A DNA stretch of 16,579 nucleotides from positions 1-16,579 of the forward strand of contig JAIRPZ010000242.1 of assembly GCA_031256755.1 (NCBI GenBank), read 5' to 3'. The DNA comes from Planctomycetaceae bacterium (GTDB taxonomy: Bacteria > Planctomycetota > Planctomycetia > Pirellulales > Thermoguttaceae). Shown here piece after piece: positions 5,662 through 13,255 of this stretch; the first letter of the stretch is position 1, and each line of letters starts with the position of its first letter. The notes below the pieces were generated by a model that searched no databases, was not told the origin of the DNA, and saw only the letters and a program-made list of their open reading frames with translations. The translations under genes were made by a program, and so were the position numbers.

Positions 5662-7528
5662 AAGGATATTCGCGGATAAACGCCCTTGCCGCAACGGACG
5701 CAAACATCAGCAGACCGGCAGCCGCCAATATCGGAAGCATTGCCGGATTCCACAGCGGCGCAAGTTCCAAATGATCCGTTACCGGAAGTTGCCGGACAAC
5801 ATCAAAAACAAGACGGATACTCCCCAATCCGAAGAAAACACAGGACATATTCATAAACGTCCGCATCTGCAAATAATGTCCGCTGAACCATAAACCGGCG
5901 AAAACCGTCATCCAGCCGAGCGCAATCCACTCCGCATAAAATTGCAGCGGAATTCCGACCGCAATAAAACCGAATGCCATAACCAGAGCCGCAGCCGGTG
6001 ACGCTTTCCAATACCTGATCAGGGAGGCGGCGACTTCCGCATTCCATACTCTTGCGAAACGCCGTGCATAGAGAACCGACAGCAGCGCATACCACGCCGC
6101 CCCGATAAATGCGAAATAACCGAGCGTTTCATGGAGAACGGTTCTCACAGGGAAAACGGAATCGTCATAGAGCAGTAAATAATAGAGCAGTAAATAACTG
6201 TCCTCTTGATATCTGAGTGACAAAAAGAACAGAGAACCGAAAAGGATGATCGGCGCGAGAACAGCCCGCATTGCATCGTCCCACGTCGGCACGATCTTTT
6301 TCGTAACGGTTATTGCGGCAGCAATCGTAGTGTCGGCAAAATAGACCGCATAAAAAGCAAGTTGAAACAGTAAAACGACGTAAACGGCGTAATTGGTTCT
6401 CGATTGATCGTGTTCCCTGTACCAGTCCCAGCAGAGTGCCTGCGTACCGAAAAAGGCAAGGAAGGCGATAGGAACGCGGCGGAGCAGATTGACCAGCAGC
6501 ACGGTGCCGGCATTAAGCAGCAGCAGATACGCGAAAAATTGTATTTCGTTGGTGTTCTCGGCTGCCAGCAGGAGCGGAACGGCTAAACCGCCGGTGATAG
6601 AAATCGTGCCGAGCAGTTTGGAGCGGTAGAACCACGCCAGCAGGAAACCGCCGACAACGATCAGCGGCAAAACAGCATTGGCAACGGAAAGAGGGATCAG
6701 TTTATAAATACCGAAGGAAGCATAACCGGCTTGGAAAACCAGAATGATTCCGCCGCCGGAAAGCATCGTCGAGAACCGCCGTAAACCGGTGCGGTGAAAA
6801 TGATAACCGAGACCGAGCAGGGCAAAGCCGAACAGGGTAATGCCGGCCACTTTGAATTCGTGACCGATCCAGCCGGAATTGACGGCGTGCCGGATCAGGA
6901 TCGCGGCGGCCACAATAAAACCGGCAATGGCCACCCAGCCGAAGAGTTTGCGTCCGATCCACAATTCCAGCGATTGCGACGGCGGACGTTCTGCCGGCGG
7001 ACGTTTGACAGCGGAGAAAGCGTCTTTCAGCGGTTTTTTGAGCGGTTCGGACGTTGCGGCGGCGGGTGAAAAAGCGGCATCGGCGGCGAAAGCGGAACGT
7101 GTCCAGCCGGACGGGGTGCGGAGACCGGAATCCTGTTTTTCGGAAGGTTCCGGTTTCGGCGGCGGCACGATAAACGGAGCGACCGGAACGGCGGGTTTTG
7201 CGGGGGGTGGCATAAATCCGCCGTTTGCCGGTTTTGCGGATTGTTTCGTTTTGTCCGGTTCGGAGACAGCGGCGGTTGAAGAAGATTCCGTTTCGGCGGT
7301 AAGCGTCAAGACCTCATTTTTCGGGGGGCTTCCGGCACGAATATTTTGCAATTCCGTCCGTAAATCGAGTTGAAGACGGCGCAGCGATGCTTCGAGTTTT
7401 GCATTTTTTTCGGCGAGTTCGCTGATTTGCCGTTTTTGTATGGAAACCCGGACATTCGCAACGGTGCCGCTGATAAACAACCAAGCCCCCAGCGCAAACA
7501 GAAACAATCCGATCAGAATTTCGAACAT
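5630..7528 (-). CDS. DUF2339 family multi-pass membrane protein
   Basis: A 632-residue inner-membrane protein. Residues about 2-22 are a first membrane helix, followed by a coiled coil (about 32-66), a Pro/Ala/Lys-rich linker (about 75-185) and many closely packed hydrophobic helices from about 198 to the end. The segment LELWIGRKLFGWVAIAGF then IRHAVNSGWIG and LSGGGIILVFQAGYASFGIY matches the conserved start of the DUF2339 membrane core. The function of the family is unknown. Start ATG 7526-7528 has AAGGAA a few bases upstream on this strand and a promoter at 7572-7599. The last eight codons and the stop lie antisense within the duplicated glgC tail, so the native C-terminus was probably altered slightly. 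A 15-base tandem duplication sits in the coding sequence at 6167-6196. Confidence 0.85.
   Translation of the reverse strand: MFEILIGLFLFALGAWLFISGTVANVRVSIQKRQISELAEKNAKLEASLRRLQLDLRTELQNIRAGSPPKNEVLTLTAETESSSTAAVSEPDKTKQSAKPANGGFMPPPAKPAVPVAPFIVPPPKPEPSEKQDSGLRTPSGWTRSAFAADAAFSPAAATSEPLKKPLKDAFSAVKRPPAERPPSQSLELWIGRKLFGWVAIAGFIVAAAILIRHAVNSGWIGHEFKVAGITLFGFALLGLGYHFHRTGLRRFSTMLSGGGIILVFQAGYASFGIYKLIPLSVANAVLPLIVVGGFLLAWFYRSKLLGTISITGGLAVPLLLAAENTNEIQFFAYLLLLNAGTVLLVNLLRRVPIAFLAFFGTQALCWDWYREHDQSRTNYAVYVVLLFQLAFYAVYFADTTIAAAITVTKKIVPTWDDAMRAVLAPIILFGSLFFLSLRYQEDSYLLLYYLLLYDDSVFPVRTVLHETLGYFAFIGAAWYALLSVLYARRFARVWNAEVAASLIRYWKASPAAALVMAFGFIAVGIPLQFYAEWIALGWMTVFAGLWFSGHYLQMRTFMNMSCVFFGLGSIRLVFDVVRQLPVTDHLELAPLWNPAMLPILAAAGLLMFASVAARAFIREYPFTDAPVLPQR
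6167..6196 (-). repeat. Perfect 15-bp tandem duplication inside the DUF2339 gene
   Basis: ATAGAGCAGTAAATA occurs twice back to back at 6167-6181 and 6182-6196. It keeps the frame and makes the protein read YLLLYYLLLY in a membrane segment or loop. With no drift between copies it looks recent. Confidence 0.75.
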
Positions 7529-7571
7529 GAATTTTCCTTGCCTTTTTCCCCGTTGCCATTCTTACCGTATC

Positions 7572-7599
7572 AATATAGATTACGTAAACGAAATGTCAA
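7572..7599 (-). promoter_or_regulatory. Minus-strand promoter TTGACA-16-TATATT for the DUF2339 gene
   Basis: On the minus strand TTGACA (7599-7594) and TATATT (7577-7572) are separated by 16 bases, about 44 bases before the DUF2339 ATG. The -35 box overlaps the stop codon of the upstream small membrane protein gene, so DUF2339 can be transcribed independently. Confidence 0.55.
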
Positions 7600-7994
7600 A
7601 TAAACCGGACGATCATATTTAACGTGCCGTTTACGGCACACATAAAAAGATTCAATACAAGAGCAACCGCTCCGATAAGTTTCCACCACATTTTTCCGTA
7701 AAACAACACAACAAAACTTGAAAACAAACCGAGCCATGGCATGATAAAATAGCCCGTAAACAAAACCGATGCGGCAATGATCATGCCGAACAATTCGATA
7801 AAGACCGAGATCGAACTTGCATCTGTTGCCCATCTGCCCAACACGAAATATGTCCACATTCCGGCAGCAGGACACAATGGTCCCGTTATTGCCGTCAGGA
7901 AGAAAACAAGCCGTTTGCGGACAAGTACCGAATGGATTCCGATGATGATTGAGTTTGAAAAAACAGCGTTTTTGAATTCTTTTTTGATATTCAT
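7596..7994 (-). CDS. Small unrecognised multi-pass membrane protein
   Basis: A 132-residue protein with a short basic N-terminus (MNIKKEFKN) and about four hydrophobic segments (roughly 29-52, 62-84, 86-101 and 103-125). Loop residues include VLVRKR at 24-29 and GRWATDASS at 53-61. No motif identifies the family. AGGAG about ten bases before the ATG supports the start. It lies 63 bases after the polyferredoxin gene and 67 before DUF2339, in the same direction. The DNA is more AT-rich than its neighbours. Co-transcription with the polyferredoxin gene is possible, but nothing in the protein shows a redox role. Confidence 0.65.
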   Translation of the reverse strand: MNIKKEFKNAVFSNSIIIGIHSVLVRKRLVFFLTAITGPLCPAAGMWTYFVLGRWATDASSISVFIELFGMIIAASVLFTGYFIMPWLGLFSSFVVLFYGKMWWKLIGAVALVLNLFMCAVNGTLNMIVRFI

Positions 7995-8057
7995 TTTTCG
8001 GAATCTCCTGAAAACGGATGATGGTGAATATGACCGCCTCGAACCGGCTTTCTTCCG

Positions 8058-9656
8058 CTAAAATCCGAAACCGTCGAGTTTGACTTCCTGCTGTTTTTCA
8101 TTCGGATCGTGAGCCGGTTTCACTTTTCCCTGTTCGGCAAGACCCTGTACATAAATAGCCCGGTACGGATTTACCGGACAAATATATTCACACGCCCCGC
8201 AGCCGATACAGCGTTCCGACTTGACTTCCGGGATCAGCAAATTCGATGCCGCTCCGTCAAACGGTACCATTTGAATCGCACCGGTCGGACAATGTTCGGC
8301 ACACGCCCCGCAATTCGTTCCCTGCGTTTTCAGCACACAATTTTCTTCCAGAAACACCGCTTTTCCCATTTGCACCAGATGCTTTTCTTCCGGTGTATGC
8401 AGTCCGGTCAGGGCGTGTGCCGGACAAATGTCGGCGCAAATCGTGCAGTCGTACTGACAGTATCCATGACGGAAATTCATAATCGGCTGCAAAAAACCGG
8501 ACAAACCCAATTCCGTTGTTGCCGGAGAAATACAGTGTGCCGGACATTTTGTTACGCAAAGATGACACGCCGTACAGTTTTTGCGGAATCGGTTTTGATT
8601 GACGGCACCGGGCAGCAATACCGGCACGTTCATGGTATATCCTCTTCTGCTGATTCCTTTCGGCAGCGAAGAATCGGTCGCGCTGTCTCCGGCACGAAGA
8701 AATGAAGGGACGAAAAAAGAAAACACCGACCACGACAGCACGGTGCGGCGGGAAAACTCCGCACTTGATCCGCACGCAGATTGCGGCGGATTTTGCGGAG
8801 ACGCTGACGTTTCAAGGCGTTCCGCTTTCGGTTTTTGGGGAATCACCGTCAATGCGTGAAACTTGCATACGCGGAGACAATTAAAACAGGCAACGCATCG
8901 GGAAGCATCAACCGTTTTGTTTTTGCTGTCCAGACATTCCCCTTTGCACTGTTTTTCGCAGAGACCGCAGGACTTGCATCCGGTCGTGATCCGTATCCGA
9001 AAGAGCGAGTACCGCGACAATAAACCGAGCAGCGTTCCGACCGGACAAATCGTGTTGCAGTAGCGGCGGCCGGTCATAACGGCGAGAATAGCGGTAAAAA
9101 GGAAAACCGCCGCCGCTGCGAAAAGCGAAATTCCGCTGATATAATTCGCAGCATAAGAAAATGTTCCGCCGGAATAAGGAACCAGAGCGTTATTGCCGGC
9201 AATGAGCAGCGGACGAAAAATCCACGTTATTGTTCTGCCGAAATGGCTGTACGGATCAAGGAAGGAAACGAGAACAGAGAGCGGAGCGGCAAGTCCGAGG
9301 AGAAGCAAGGCGAGAAAAAGATACCGGACGGATTTGATTTCTTGTTGGTACTGAAATTTGAATTTTTTACCGCGTATCCATTTTGCAAGCCGTGTCAGTA
9401 CGTCCTGCAAAATCCCGAAGGGGCAGACAGCGGAACAGTAAATCCGTCCGAAGAGCAGCGTGACCGCAAACCAAACGGCAACGATCAGCAGTCCTTGTCC
9501 TTCCGGCATTAAACTGACGACGGCGGGAACGAATTGAATGGAAGCCAAAGCGTGAAGTTGCCGGGGCATTAATTCGGTAAAGTCAAGAAAAAAAGCCGAC
9601 AGGGCGGTGAGCAAAAGAAGAGCGAAGAGCAGACGCAGGTATTTCAAAGCGGTCAT
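8058..9656 (-). CDS. NapH/NapG-like membrane polyferredoxin (4Fe-4S)
   Basis: A 532-residue membrane iron-sulfur protein, probably passing electrons between the quinone pool or cytoplasm and an unidentified partner. Hydrophobic helices at about 5-25, 55-70, 112-132 and 174-196 carry two Cys-x3-Cys-Pro motifs (74-78 and 200-204) typical of NapH/NosR/CcoG-type proteins. Two ferredoxin clusters follow (C227-C230-C233-C237 and C254-C257-C260-C264). After a linker, SRRTVLSWSVFSFF (302-315) looks like a Tat-type or membrane segment, then four more cysteine groups (C361-C371, C400-C411, C440-C456, C483-C493), a NapG-like half. Similar fused proteins are common in Bacteroides-type anaerobes. No nitrate reductase or other partner gene is nearby, so the substrate system is unknown. 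A promoter and a leader hairpin precede it. Confidence 0.88.
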   Translation of the reverse strand: MTALKYLRLLFALLLLTALSAFFLDFTELMPRQLHALASIQFVPAVVSLMPEGQGLLIVAVWFAVTLLFGRIYCSAVCPFGILQDVLTRLAKWIRGKKFKFQYQQEIKSVRYLFLALLLLGLAAPLSVLVSFLDPYSHFGRTITWIFRPLLIAGNNALVPYSGGTFSYAANYISGISLFAAAAVFLFTAILAVMTGRRYCNTICPVGTLLGLLSRYSLFRIRITTGCKSCGLCEKQCKGECLDSKNKTVDASRCVACFNCLRVCKFHALTVIPQKPKAERLETSASPQNPPQSACGSSAEFSRRTVLSWSVFSFFVPSFLRAGDSATDSSLPKGISRRGYTMNVPVLLPGAVNQNRFRKNCTACHLCVTKCPAHCISPATTELGLSGFLQPIMNFRHGYCQYDCTICADICPAHALTGLHTPEEKHLVQMGKAVFLEENCVLKTQGTNCGACAEHCPTGAIQMVPFDGAASNLLIPEVKSERCIGCGACEYICPVNPYRAIYVQGLAEQGKVKPAHDPNEKQQEVKLDGFGF

Positions 9657-9672
9657 TGGATACTTATATTTC

Positions 9673-9703
9673 CTGCCGGTGCGGGGTTTGATGCAGCCGG
9701 CAG
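9673..9703 (-). promoter_or_regulatory. Stem-loop in the leader of the polyferredoxin gene
   Basis: CTGCCGGTGC (9673-9682) pairs with GCAGCCGGCAG (9693-9703) with one bulged base and a 10-base loop. It lies in the untranslated leader between the promoter at 9725-9754 and the ATG at 9656, ending 17 bases before the start codon. It could affect translation or mRNA stability; no riboswitch class is recognised. Confidence 0.4.
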
Positions 9704-9724
9704 ATGGGTTCTTGTACCGGAGTC

Positions 9725-9754
9725 ATTATACCGGATTTCAGAACGGAGGATCAA
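9725..9754 (-). promoter_or_regulatory. Minus-strand promoter TTGATC-18-TATAAT for the polyferredoxin gene
   Basis: On the minus strand TTGATC (9754-9749) and a perfect TATAAT (9730-9725) are 18 bases apart. Transcription would start near 9718, leaving a leader of about 62 bases. It lies between the ThuA gene stop and the polyferredoxin ATG, indicating separate expression. Confidence 0.6.
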
Positions 9755-9765
9755 TCCCGCCCCCC

Positions 9766-10542
9766 TTAATGTTTTTCGCCTGCCCACTCGACAAGGTTGC
9801 GGATCAGCGTTTTGTAAGCGGGAACTGCGTAATCCGTTTTGTGTCCGAGTGAAGTGTAAGCCACCCGGGTCTTGTTGTACATCCGCGTCCAAGTCAGCGG
9901 CATCTTTTGTTTTTCCACAGAAGACACGTATTGATAAACCGTTGATCCCTCAGCGTTTTTCGCATTGAAATAGACGGATGCCTGACTATGCCACTTTGCC
10001 GGTGCAACTCCTTTCAATAGAGGAGAATCCTTCAATTCTTCGGCGTTTTCAATTTCGGAACCGATTTCATTTTTCCCATGTCCGCTGTAACTGCCGCCGA
10101 GAACGTCCCGGTCGAATTCCCTCCATGCTTCACAATTCGCCGGCAAATTACGGGGGGAAAAACCGTGACTCGCTGTGCGGATGGCCACAAGTCCCTTACC
10201 GGAATCTTTGACATACTTTTTCACTTTTTGCATTTGCTCTTTCGGCAGTCCGATTCTTCGGGCGGAAAAAACAAGGACATCGGCTTTGTCTAAAATGCCG
10301 GCATCGGGAAATTCCGCAAATTTCTTACTGGTGAGAATGTGAACATCCCAGTTATTTTCCTTTCCGAGATCCGTTATCAAAACAGGAAGATTTTTGAACG
10401 CTTCGTAAAGGTCTTCATCGTTTTCTTCGCAGACCAGAACGGCAACGGTAAGTTTTTCTGCGTCGCCGGCGGATAGACCGGACGCAAAACCGAACAGAAC
10501 CGCCGAACAGAGAAAAAGCCGAAACATAAGTTGAGTCATCAT
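9766..10542 (-). CDS. Secreted ThuA-domain protein
   Basis: A 258-residue exported protein of the ThuA / class I glutamine amidotransferase-like fold, abundant in planctomycetes and usually linked to sugar metabolism, without a proven reaction here. Residues 1-25 form a signal peptide (MMTQLMFRLFLCSAVLFGFA, then SGLSA before GDAEK). The body shows LTVAVLVCEEN, then ILDKADVLVFSARR, KYVKDSGKGLVAIRTASHGF, and VLGGSYSGHGKNEIGSEI with the conserved Gly-His pattern, then AYTSLGHK near the end. The frame is open back to 10617, but ATG 10542 is chosen because it starts a proper signal peptide and has AAGGGA about nine bases upstream. A possible promoter is at 10590-10617. It is divergent from the TPR gene at 10880. 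Confidence 0.82.
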   Translation of the reverse strand: MMTQLMFRLFLCSAVLFGFASGLSAGDAEKLTVAVLVCEENDEDLYEAFKNLPVLITDLGKENNWDVHILTSKKFAEFPDAGILDKADVLVFSARRIGLPKEQMQKVKKYVKDSGKGLVAIRTASHGFSPRNLPANCEAWREFDRDVLGGSYSGHGKNEIGSEIENAEELKDSPLLKGVAPAKWHSQASVYFNAKNAEGSTVYQYVSSVEKQKMPLTWTRMYNKTRVAYTSLGHKTDYAVPAYKTLIRNLVEWAGEKH

Positions 10543-10589
10543 GAGTTTAGTTCCCTTGCGGTGAACAAAAAATTGGACAATTTCATCAC

Positions 10590-10617
10590 ATGTTAGCCGC
10601 AGAAAATTATTTTTCAA
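10590..10617 (-). promoter_or_regulatory. Possible minus-strand promoter TTGAAA-16-TAACAT for the ThuA gene
   Basis: TTGAAA (10617-10612) and TAACAT (10595-10590) on the minus strand are separated by 16 bases, about 48 bases before the ThuA ATG. The -10 box is less canonical than others in the window. Confidence 0.4.
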
Positions 10618-10765
10618 GAGGACGCGTTTAAGAAAACAGCCGATACAAGGATTTCATCAAACAACAATTTTGTACACGCCGCCGGCACGGCAAAGTTTGA
10701 CATTACGGCGGAAAAACCGGAAAAGCAAAAACGCGGCTCTTGCCCCTTTGCCGCTGCCCCTTGCC

Positions 10766-10794
10766 GCCGGCTGACAAACGGCTTGACAGCCGGC
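10766..10794 (+). promoter_or_regulatory. Inverted repeat overlapping the -35 box of the TPR-gene promoter
   Basis: GCCGGCTG (10766-10773) and CAGCCGGC (10787-10794) are perfect inverted copies with 13 bases between them. The right arm begins within the TTGACA box at 10783-10788. The placement is what an operator would show, but GC-rich short dyads also arise by chance here. Confidence 0.3.
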
Positions 10795-10811
10795 AGCGGA
10801 TCATTTACAAT
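10783..10811 (+). promoter_or_regulatory. Sigma70-type promoter TTGACA-17-TACAAT for the TPR gene
   Basis: TTGACA (10783-10788) and TACAAT (10806-10811) have a 17-base spacer, the same boxes as at 3190-3218. The predicted leader before ATG 10880 is about 62 bases. Confidence 0.7.
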
Positions 10812-10879
10812 GAGAACGTAATGCAATATCAACAGCGGTCTTAATATAGACCGTCCCGAAAAATTTTTGAACTATCACG

Positions 10880-12847
10880 ATGAAACAGACAATTTTATTT
10901 TTCTCCGCGGCGGTATGCGCTGCGGTTTTCTCCTGTCCGCTTTTTGCACAGGAAACCGGTCAATCCGGCGATCCGCCGTCCGCCGCCGGAACAAAAGACA
11001 ATCCCGGTATGGGCTTGCTGGAGCAGGCAACCGAAGCCAAAGTACAGGCAAGCACGGTTATGGATTTAAGCCAAGTCATCGTGCTGTGCCAGCGTGCGAA
11101 GAAAGCAGGACTTGACGGCGAAAATCTGAAATACTGCCAGCAGTTGCAGGCATCCACTCAATTACAGCGGGGACTCGTTTTTTCCCAGCAAGTATTGACC
11201 AATCCGAATCCAAGAACAGGAGAATGGAAATCAATCCGCGAAAAAGCATTAGCCGATCTTGACGAAGCCGTTGCGGTCATTTCCGATCAGCCGGCTGCCT
11301 ATCTGCGGATTGCCCAACTCAACCTTTTACCGGACGGGGATAAAAAACGGGCAAAAGATGCTTTGGGAAAAGCCGTACAGGCAGCAAAAAATGATACCGA
11401 TGTGCAAATTCAAGCCGTGCGGCTGCTCGCTTCCCTTGAAACCGATCTGGAAGAGCGGGAAAAAATATTGGCAGCCGAAGTCAAAAACGGCAATCCGCAA
11501 ATCCTCCTGCTTCACGCCGTGACGCTTCTCGAACTCAAACGCACCGATGCCGCCCTTGAAACGCTGCAAAAATTGCTGGAAAAAGAGAGCGACAACGCCG
11601 AATTGCGGGAACGCATCGTTTCTATGCTGATGGAAGCAAGAGAATTCAAAGCGGCTGAAACATTGATTAACCAATTCACGGAAAAAGGAACAGACGAACA
11701 GAAATCCTCTATGCGGATCCAAAAAGCACTGCTGCTGTCCCACCTCGGCAAAGAGGAAGAAGCCGGAAAACTGCTTGCAGAAGTGCTGGAGAAGAACCCT
11801 GACCGGGTTGAAGTGTTTGCCGGCTGCTCGGATGTTTATCTGCTCTTGGAAAATTACGATCAGGCGTTGCAATGTGTGAACCGCGCATTGGAACTGCGTC
11901 CCGCTTTTCCGCTGCTGATGCTGCAAAAATTCAAAGTGCTGGTTGCGGCGGAAAAATACAGCGAAGCCATTCCCGTTATCAAAGAATTGAAAACGATGTC
12001 GGCGGATGAAAACGCCGGAACCCTGCTGGAATATCAGGTATTGACGGCAATGAAAAACTACGATGCCGCAGTCGAGTTGGCCAAAAAAATGCGGGAAAAA
12101 GAGCCGGAAGATCAACGCTGGCTGTCGCTGCACATTGCGGCTCTCGCCGGACAGAAGAAATTTACCCAAGCCATGGAATTGGTGGAAGAACAGCGCAAGG
12201 CAGAACCGAATGCCCTCAACTGGCTGATCGTGAAAGTGCAGTTGCTCGGCGAACAGAAAAAATGGGACGATGCCGTTCAGGAACTCGAAACATATCTGAA
12301 AGCCAATCCCGATGCCAAAGAGATCAATTTGGTGCTGATCGGAACGCTGTTTGACAAAAAAGATTATGCCGCCGCAAAGGAACGGCTGAAACCGTTATTG
12401 GCGAAAGAACCGAAAGACCTGGCCCTGCTCCGGCTTGATTCCCAGTTGTCGATTGCCACGGCGAGCCATGCTGAAGCCGTCAAAGTGCTGACGGATATTA
12501 TCAAAGCCGATCCGAAGGATTCGACTTCCATGAATAATCTGGCGTGGATTTACGCCACGTGTCCGGTCGATTCCGTCCGCAATGCAAAACTCGCTTTGGA
12601 ATTAGCGTTGAAAGCGAGCGAGTTGACCCGGTACCGGAAGGCGTTTATTTTAAGCACGCTTGCGGCGGCTTACGCCGAAAACGGCGACTTTGAAAAGGCA
12701 AAGGAATGGTCAAAGAAGAGCATCGACTTCGCCAAAAAAGAGAAGGAAAAGCCGGAAGAAGCCCAAAAGGAACTCATGGACAATCTGCAAAAGGAATGGA
12801 ATGTTTATCAGCAGAACAAACCGTACCGTGAGATACCGGAAAAATAA
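10880..12847 (+). CDS. Secreted TPR-repeat protein
   Basis: A 655-residue exported protein. Residues 1-23 are a signal peptide (MKQTILFFSAAVCAAVFSCP, then LFA before QETG). From about residue 90 to 620 it is built of helical TPR-type repeats; clear units include EVFAGCSDVYLLLENYDQAL, then LLEYQVLTAMKNYDAAVELA, and NLVLIGTLFDKKDYAAAKER. The final part has the planctomycete-typical NNLAWIYATCPVDSVRN and ILSTLAAAYAENGDFEKAKE, then a Lys/Glu-rich tail. TPR arrays bind other proteins, so a periplasmic or envelope scaffold is likely; no catalytic motif is visible. There is no obvious ribosome binding site, but a strong promoter lies upstream. The gene converges on clpS with an 18-base gap. Confidence 0.85.
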   Translation: MKQTILFFSAAVCAAVFSCPLFAQETGQSGDPPSAAGTKDNPGMGLLEQATEAKVQASTVMDLSQVIVLCQRAKKAGLDGENLKYCQQLQASTQLQRGLVFSQQVLTNPNPRTGEWKSIREKALADLDEAVAVISDQPAAYLRIAQLNLLPDGDKKRAKDALGKAVQAAKNDTDVQIQAVRLLASLETDLEEREKILAAEVKNGNPQILLLHAVTLLELKRTDAALETLQKLLEKESDNAELRERIVSMLMEAREFKAAETLINQFTEKGTDEQKSSMRIQKALLLSHLGKEEEAGKLLAEVLEKNPDRVEVFAGCSDVYLLLENYDQALQCVNRALELRPAFPLLMLQKFKVLVAAEKYSEAIPVIKELKTMSADENAGTLLEYQVLTAMKNYDAAVELAKKMREKEPEDQRWLSLHIAALAGQKKFTQAMELVEEQRKAEPNALNWLIVKVQLLGEQKKWDDAVQELETYLKANPDAKEINLVLIGTLFDKKDYAAAKERLKPLLAKEPKDLALLRLDSQLSIATASHAEAVKVLTDIIKADPKDSTSMNNLAWIYATCPVDSVRNAKLALELALKASELTRYRKAFILSTLAAAYAENGDFEKAKEWSKKSIDFAKKEKEKPEEAQKELMDNLQKEWNVYQQNKPYREIPEK

Positions 12848-12865
12848 GGAGAGGGCGGGACCAGA

Positions 12866-13234
12866 TTATTCGCCCGGAATCTTTTCGAGCGTGGCAATAA
12901 TCGGACCGTCGGAACCGGCAATCAGCGGATCAGGTCCGAAAGCAAGAATCTGATCCCGTTTTGTTTCCGCTTCTTGCAGTGTTGATGTAAAAACGACCGC
13001 TCTTCCATAGCGGTCGACTTCTTTGGCAAGATCAAATCCTTTCGCAAAAGAATAACCGAAAACGGTATTGAGCATGATGATCACATATTCGTAAGTATGG
13101 ACATCGTCATTCCAGAGAATTACGTGAAACAGCGGTTCTTTTTGCGGGCGTTCTTTCTTTTTACGGCGGGATTTCGGACGTTCCAGCACGGCGGTATCGG
13201 CGGCATCAAGCATGGCGGAATGATTTTCGGACAT
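12866..13234 (-). CDS. clpS: ATP-dependent Clp protease adaptor ClpS
   Basis: ClpS delivers N-degron proteins to the ClpAP (or ClpC-type) protease in the cytoplasm. The protein has 122 residues with a basic, disordered start (KSRRKKKERPQKE, 21-33) and the ClpS core at about 34-122 (PLFHVILWNDDVHTYEYVI, then GRAVVFTS-LQEAETKRDQI). Asn42-Asp43 match the pocket residues Asn34-Asp35 of the E. coli protein. Counting the same distance, the pocket histidine (E. coli His66) is Asp74 here, in EVDRYGR. The ATG has GGGAG nine bases upstream. It is the last gene of a three-gene operon, 21 bases after the truncated nuclease gene, and converges on the TPR gene. Confidence 0.9.
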   Translation of the reverse strand: MSENHSAMLDAADTAVLERPKSRRKKKERPQKEPLFHVILWNDDVHTYEYVIIMLNTVFGYSFAKGFDLAKEVDRYGRAVVFTSTLQEAETKRDQILAFGPDPLIAGSDGPIIATLEKIPGE

Positions 13235-13255
13235 CGTTTTGTTCTCCCAAAAATG

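Larger units (their letters stand above)
10543..10879. other. Divergent intergenic region with two promoters
   Basis: This 337-base stretch separates the ThuA gene (leftward) from the TPR gene (rightward). It contains a leftward promoter candidate (10590-10617), a rightward near-consensus promoter (10783-10811) and an inverted repeat over its -35 box. A frame without a start codon runs from 10597 to about 10822 (for example FVHAAGTAKFDITAEK) but has no recognisable relative. Nothing else is evident. Confidence 0.5.

Noticed and set aside
10543..10617. 25-residue N-terminal extension of the ThuA protein
   Set aside because: It would bury a good signal peptide, and the internal ATG at 10542 has a ribosome binding site.
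10597..10822. Open frame without a start codon in the ThuA/TPR intergenic region
   Set aside because: No start codon, no ribosome binding site, and it runs through the promoter of the TPR gene.
11327..12169. 280-codon antisense frame within the TPR gene
   Set aside because: It is a Phe/Gln-rich shadow of the Lys/Glu/Leu-rich TPR coding strand with no independent start signals.
12853..12875. Small GGGCG/CGCCC hairpin between the convergent TPR and clpS genes as a two-way terminator
   Set aside because: A 5-bp stem with a 13-base loop and no T run, partly inside clpS, is too weak to call.
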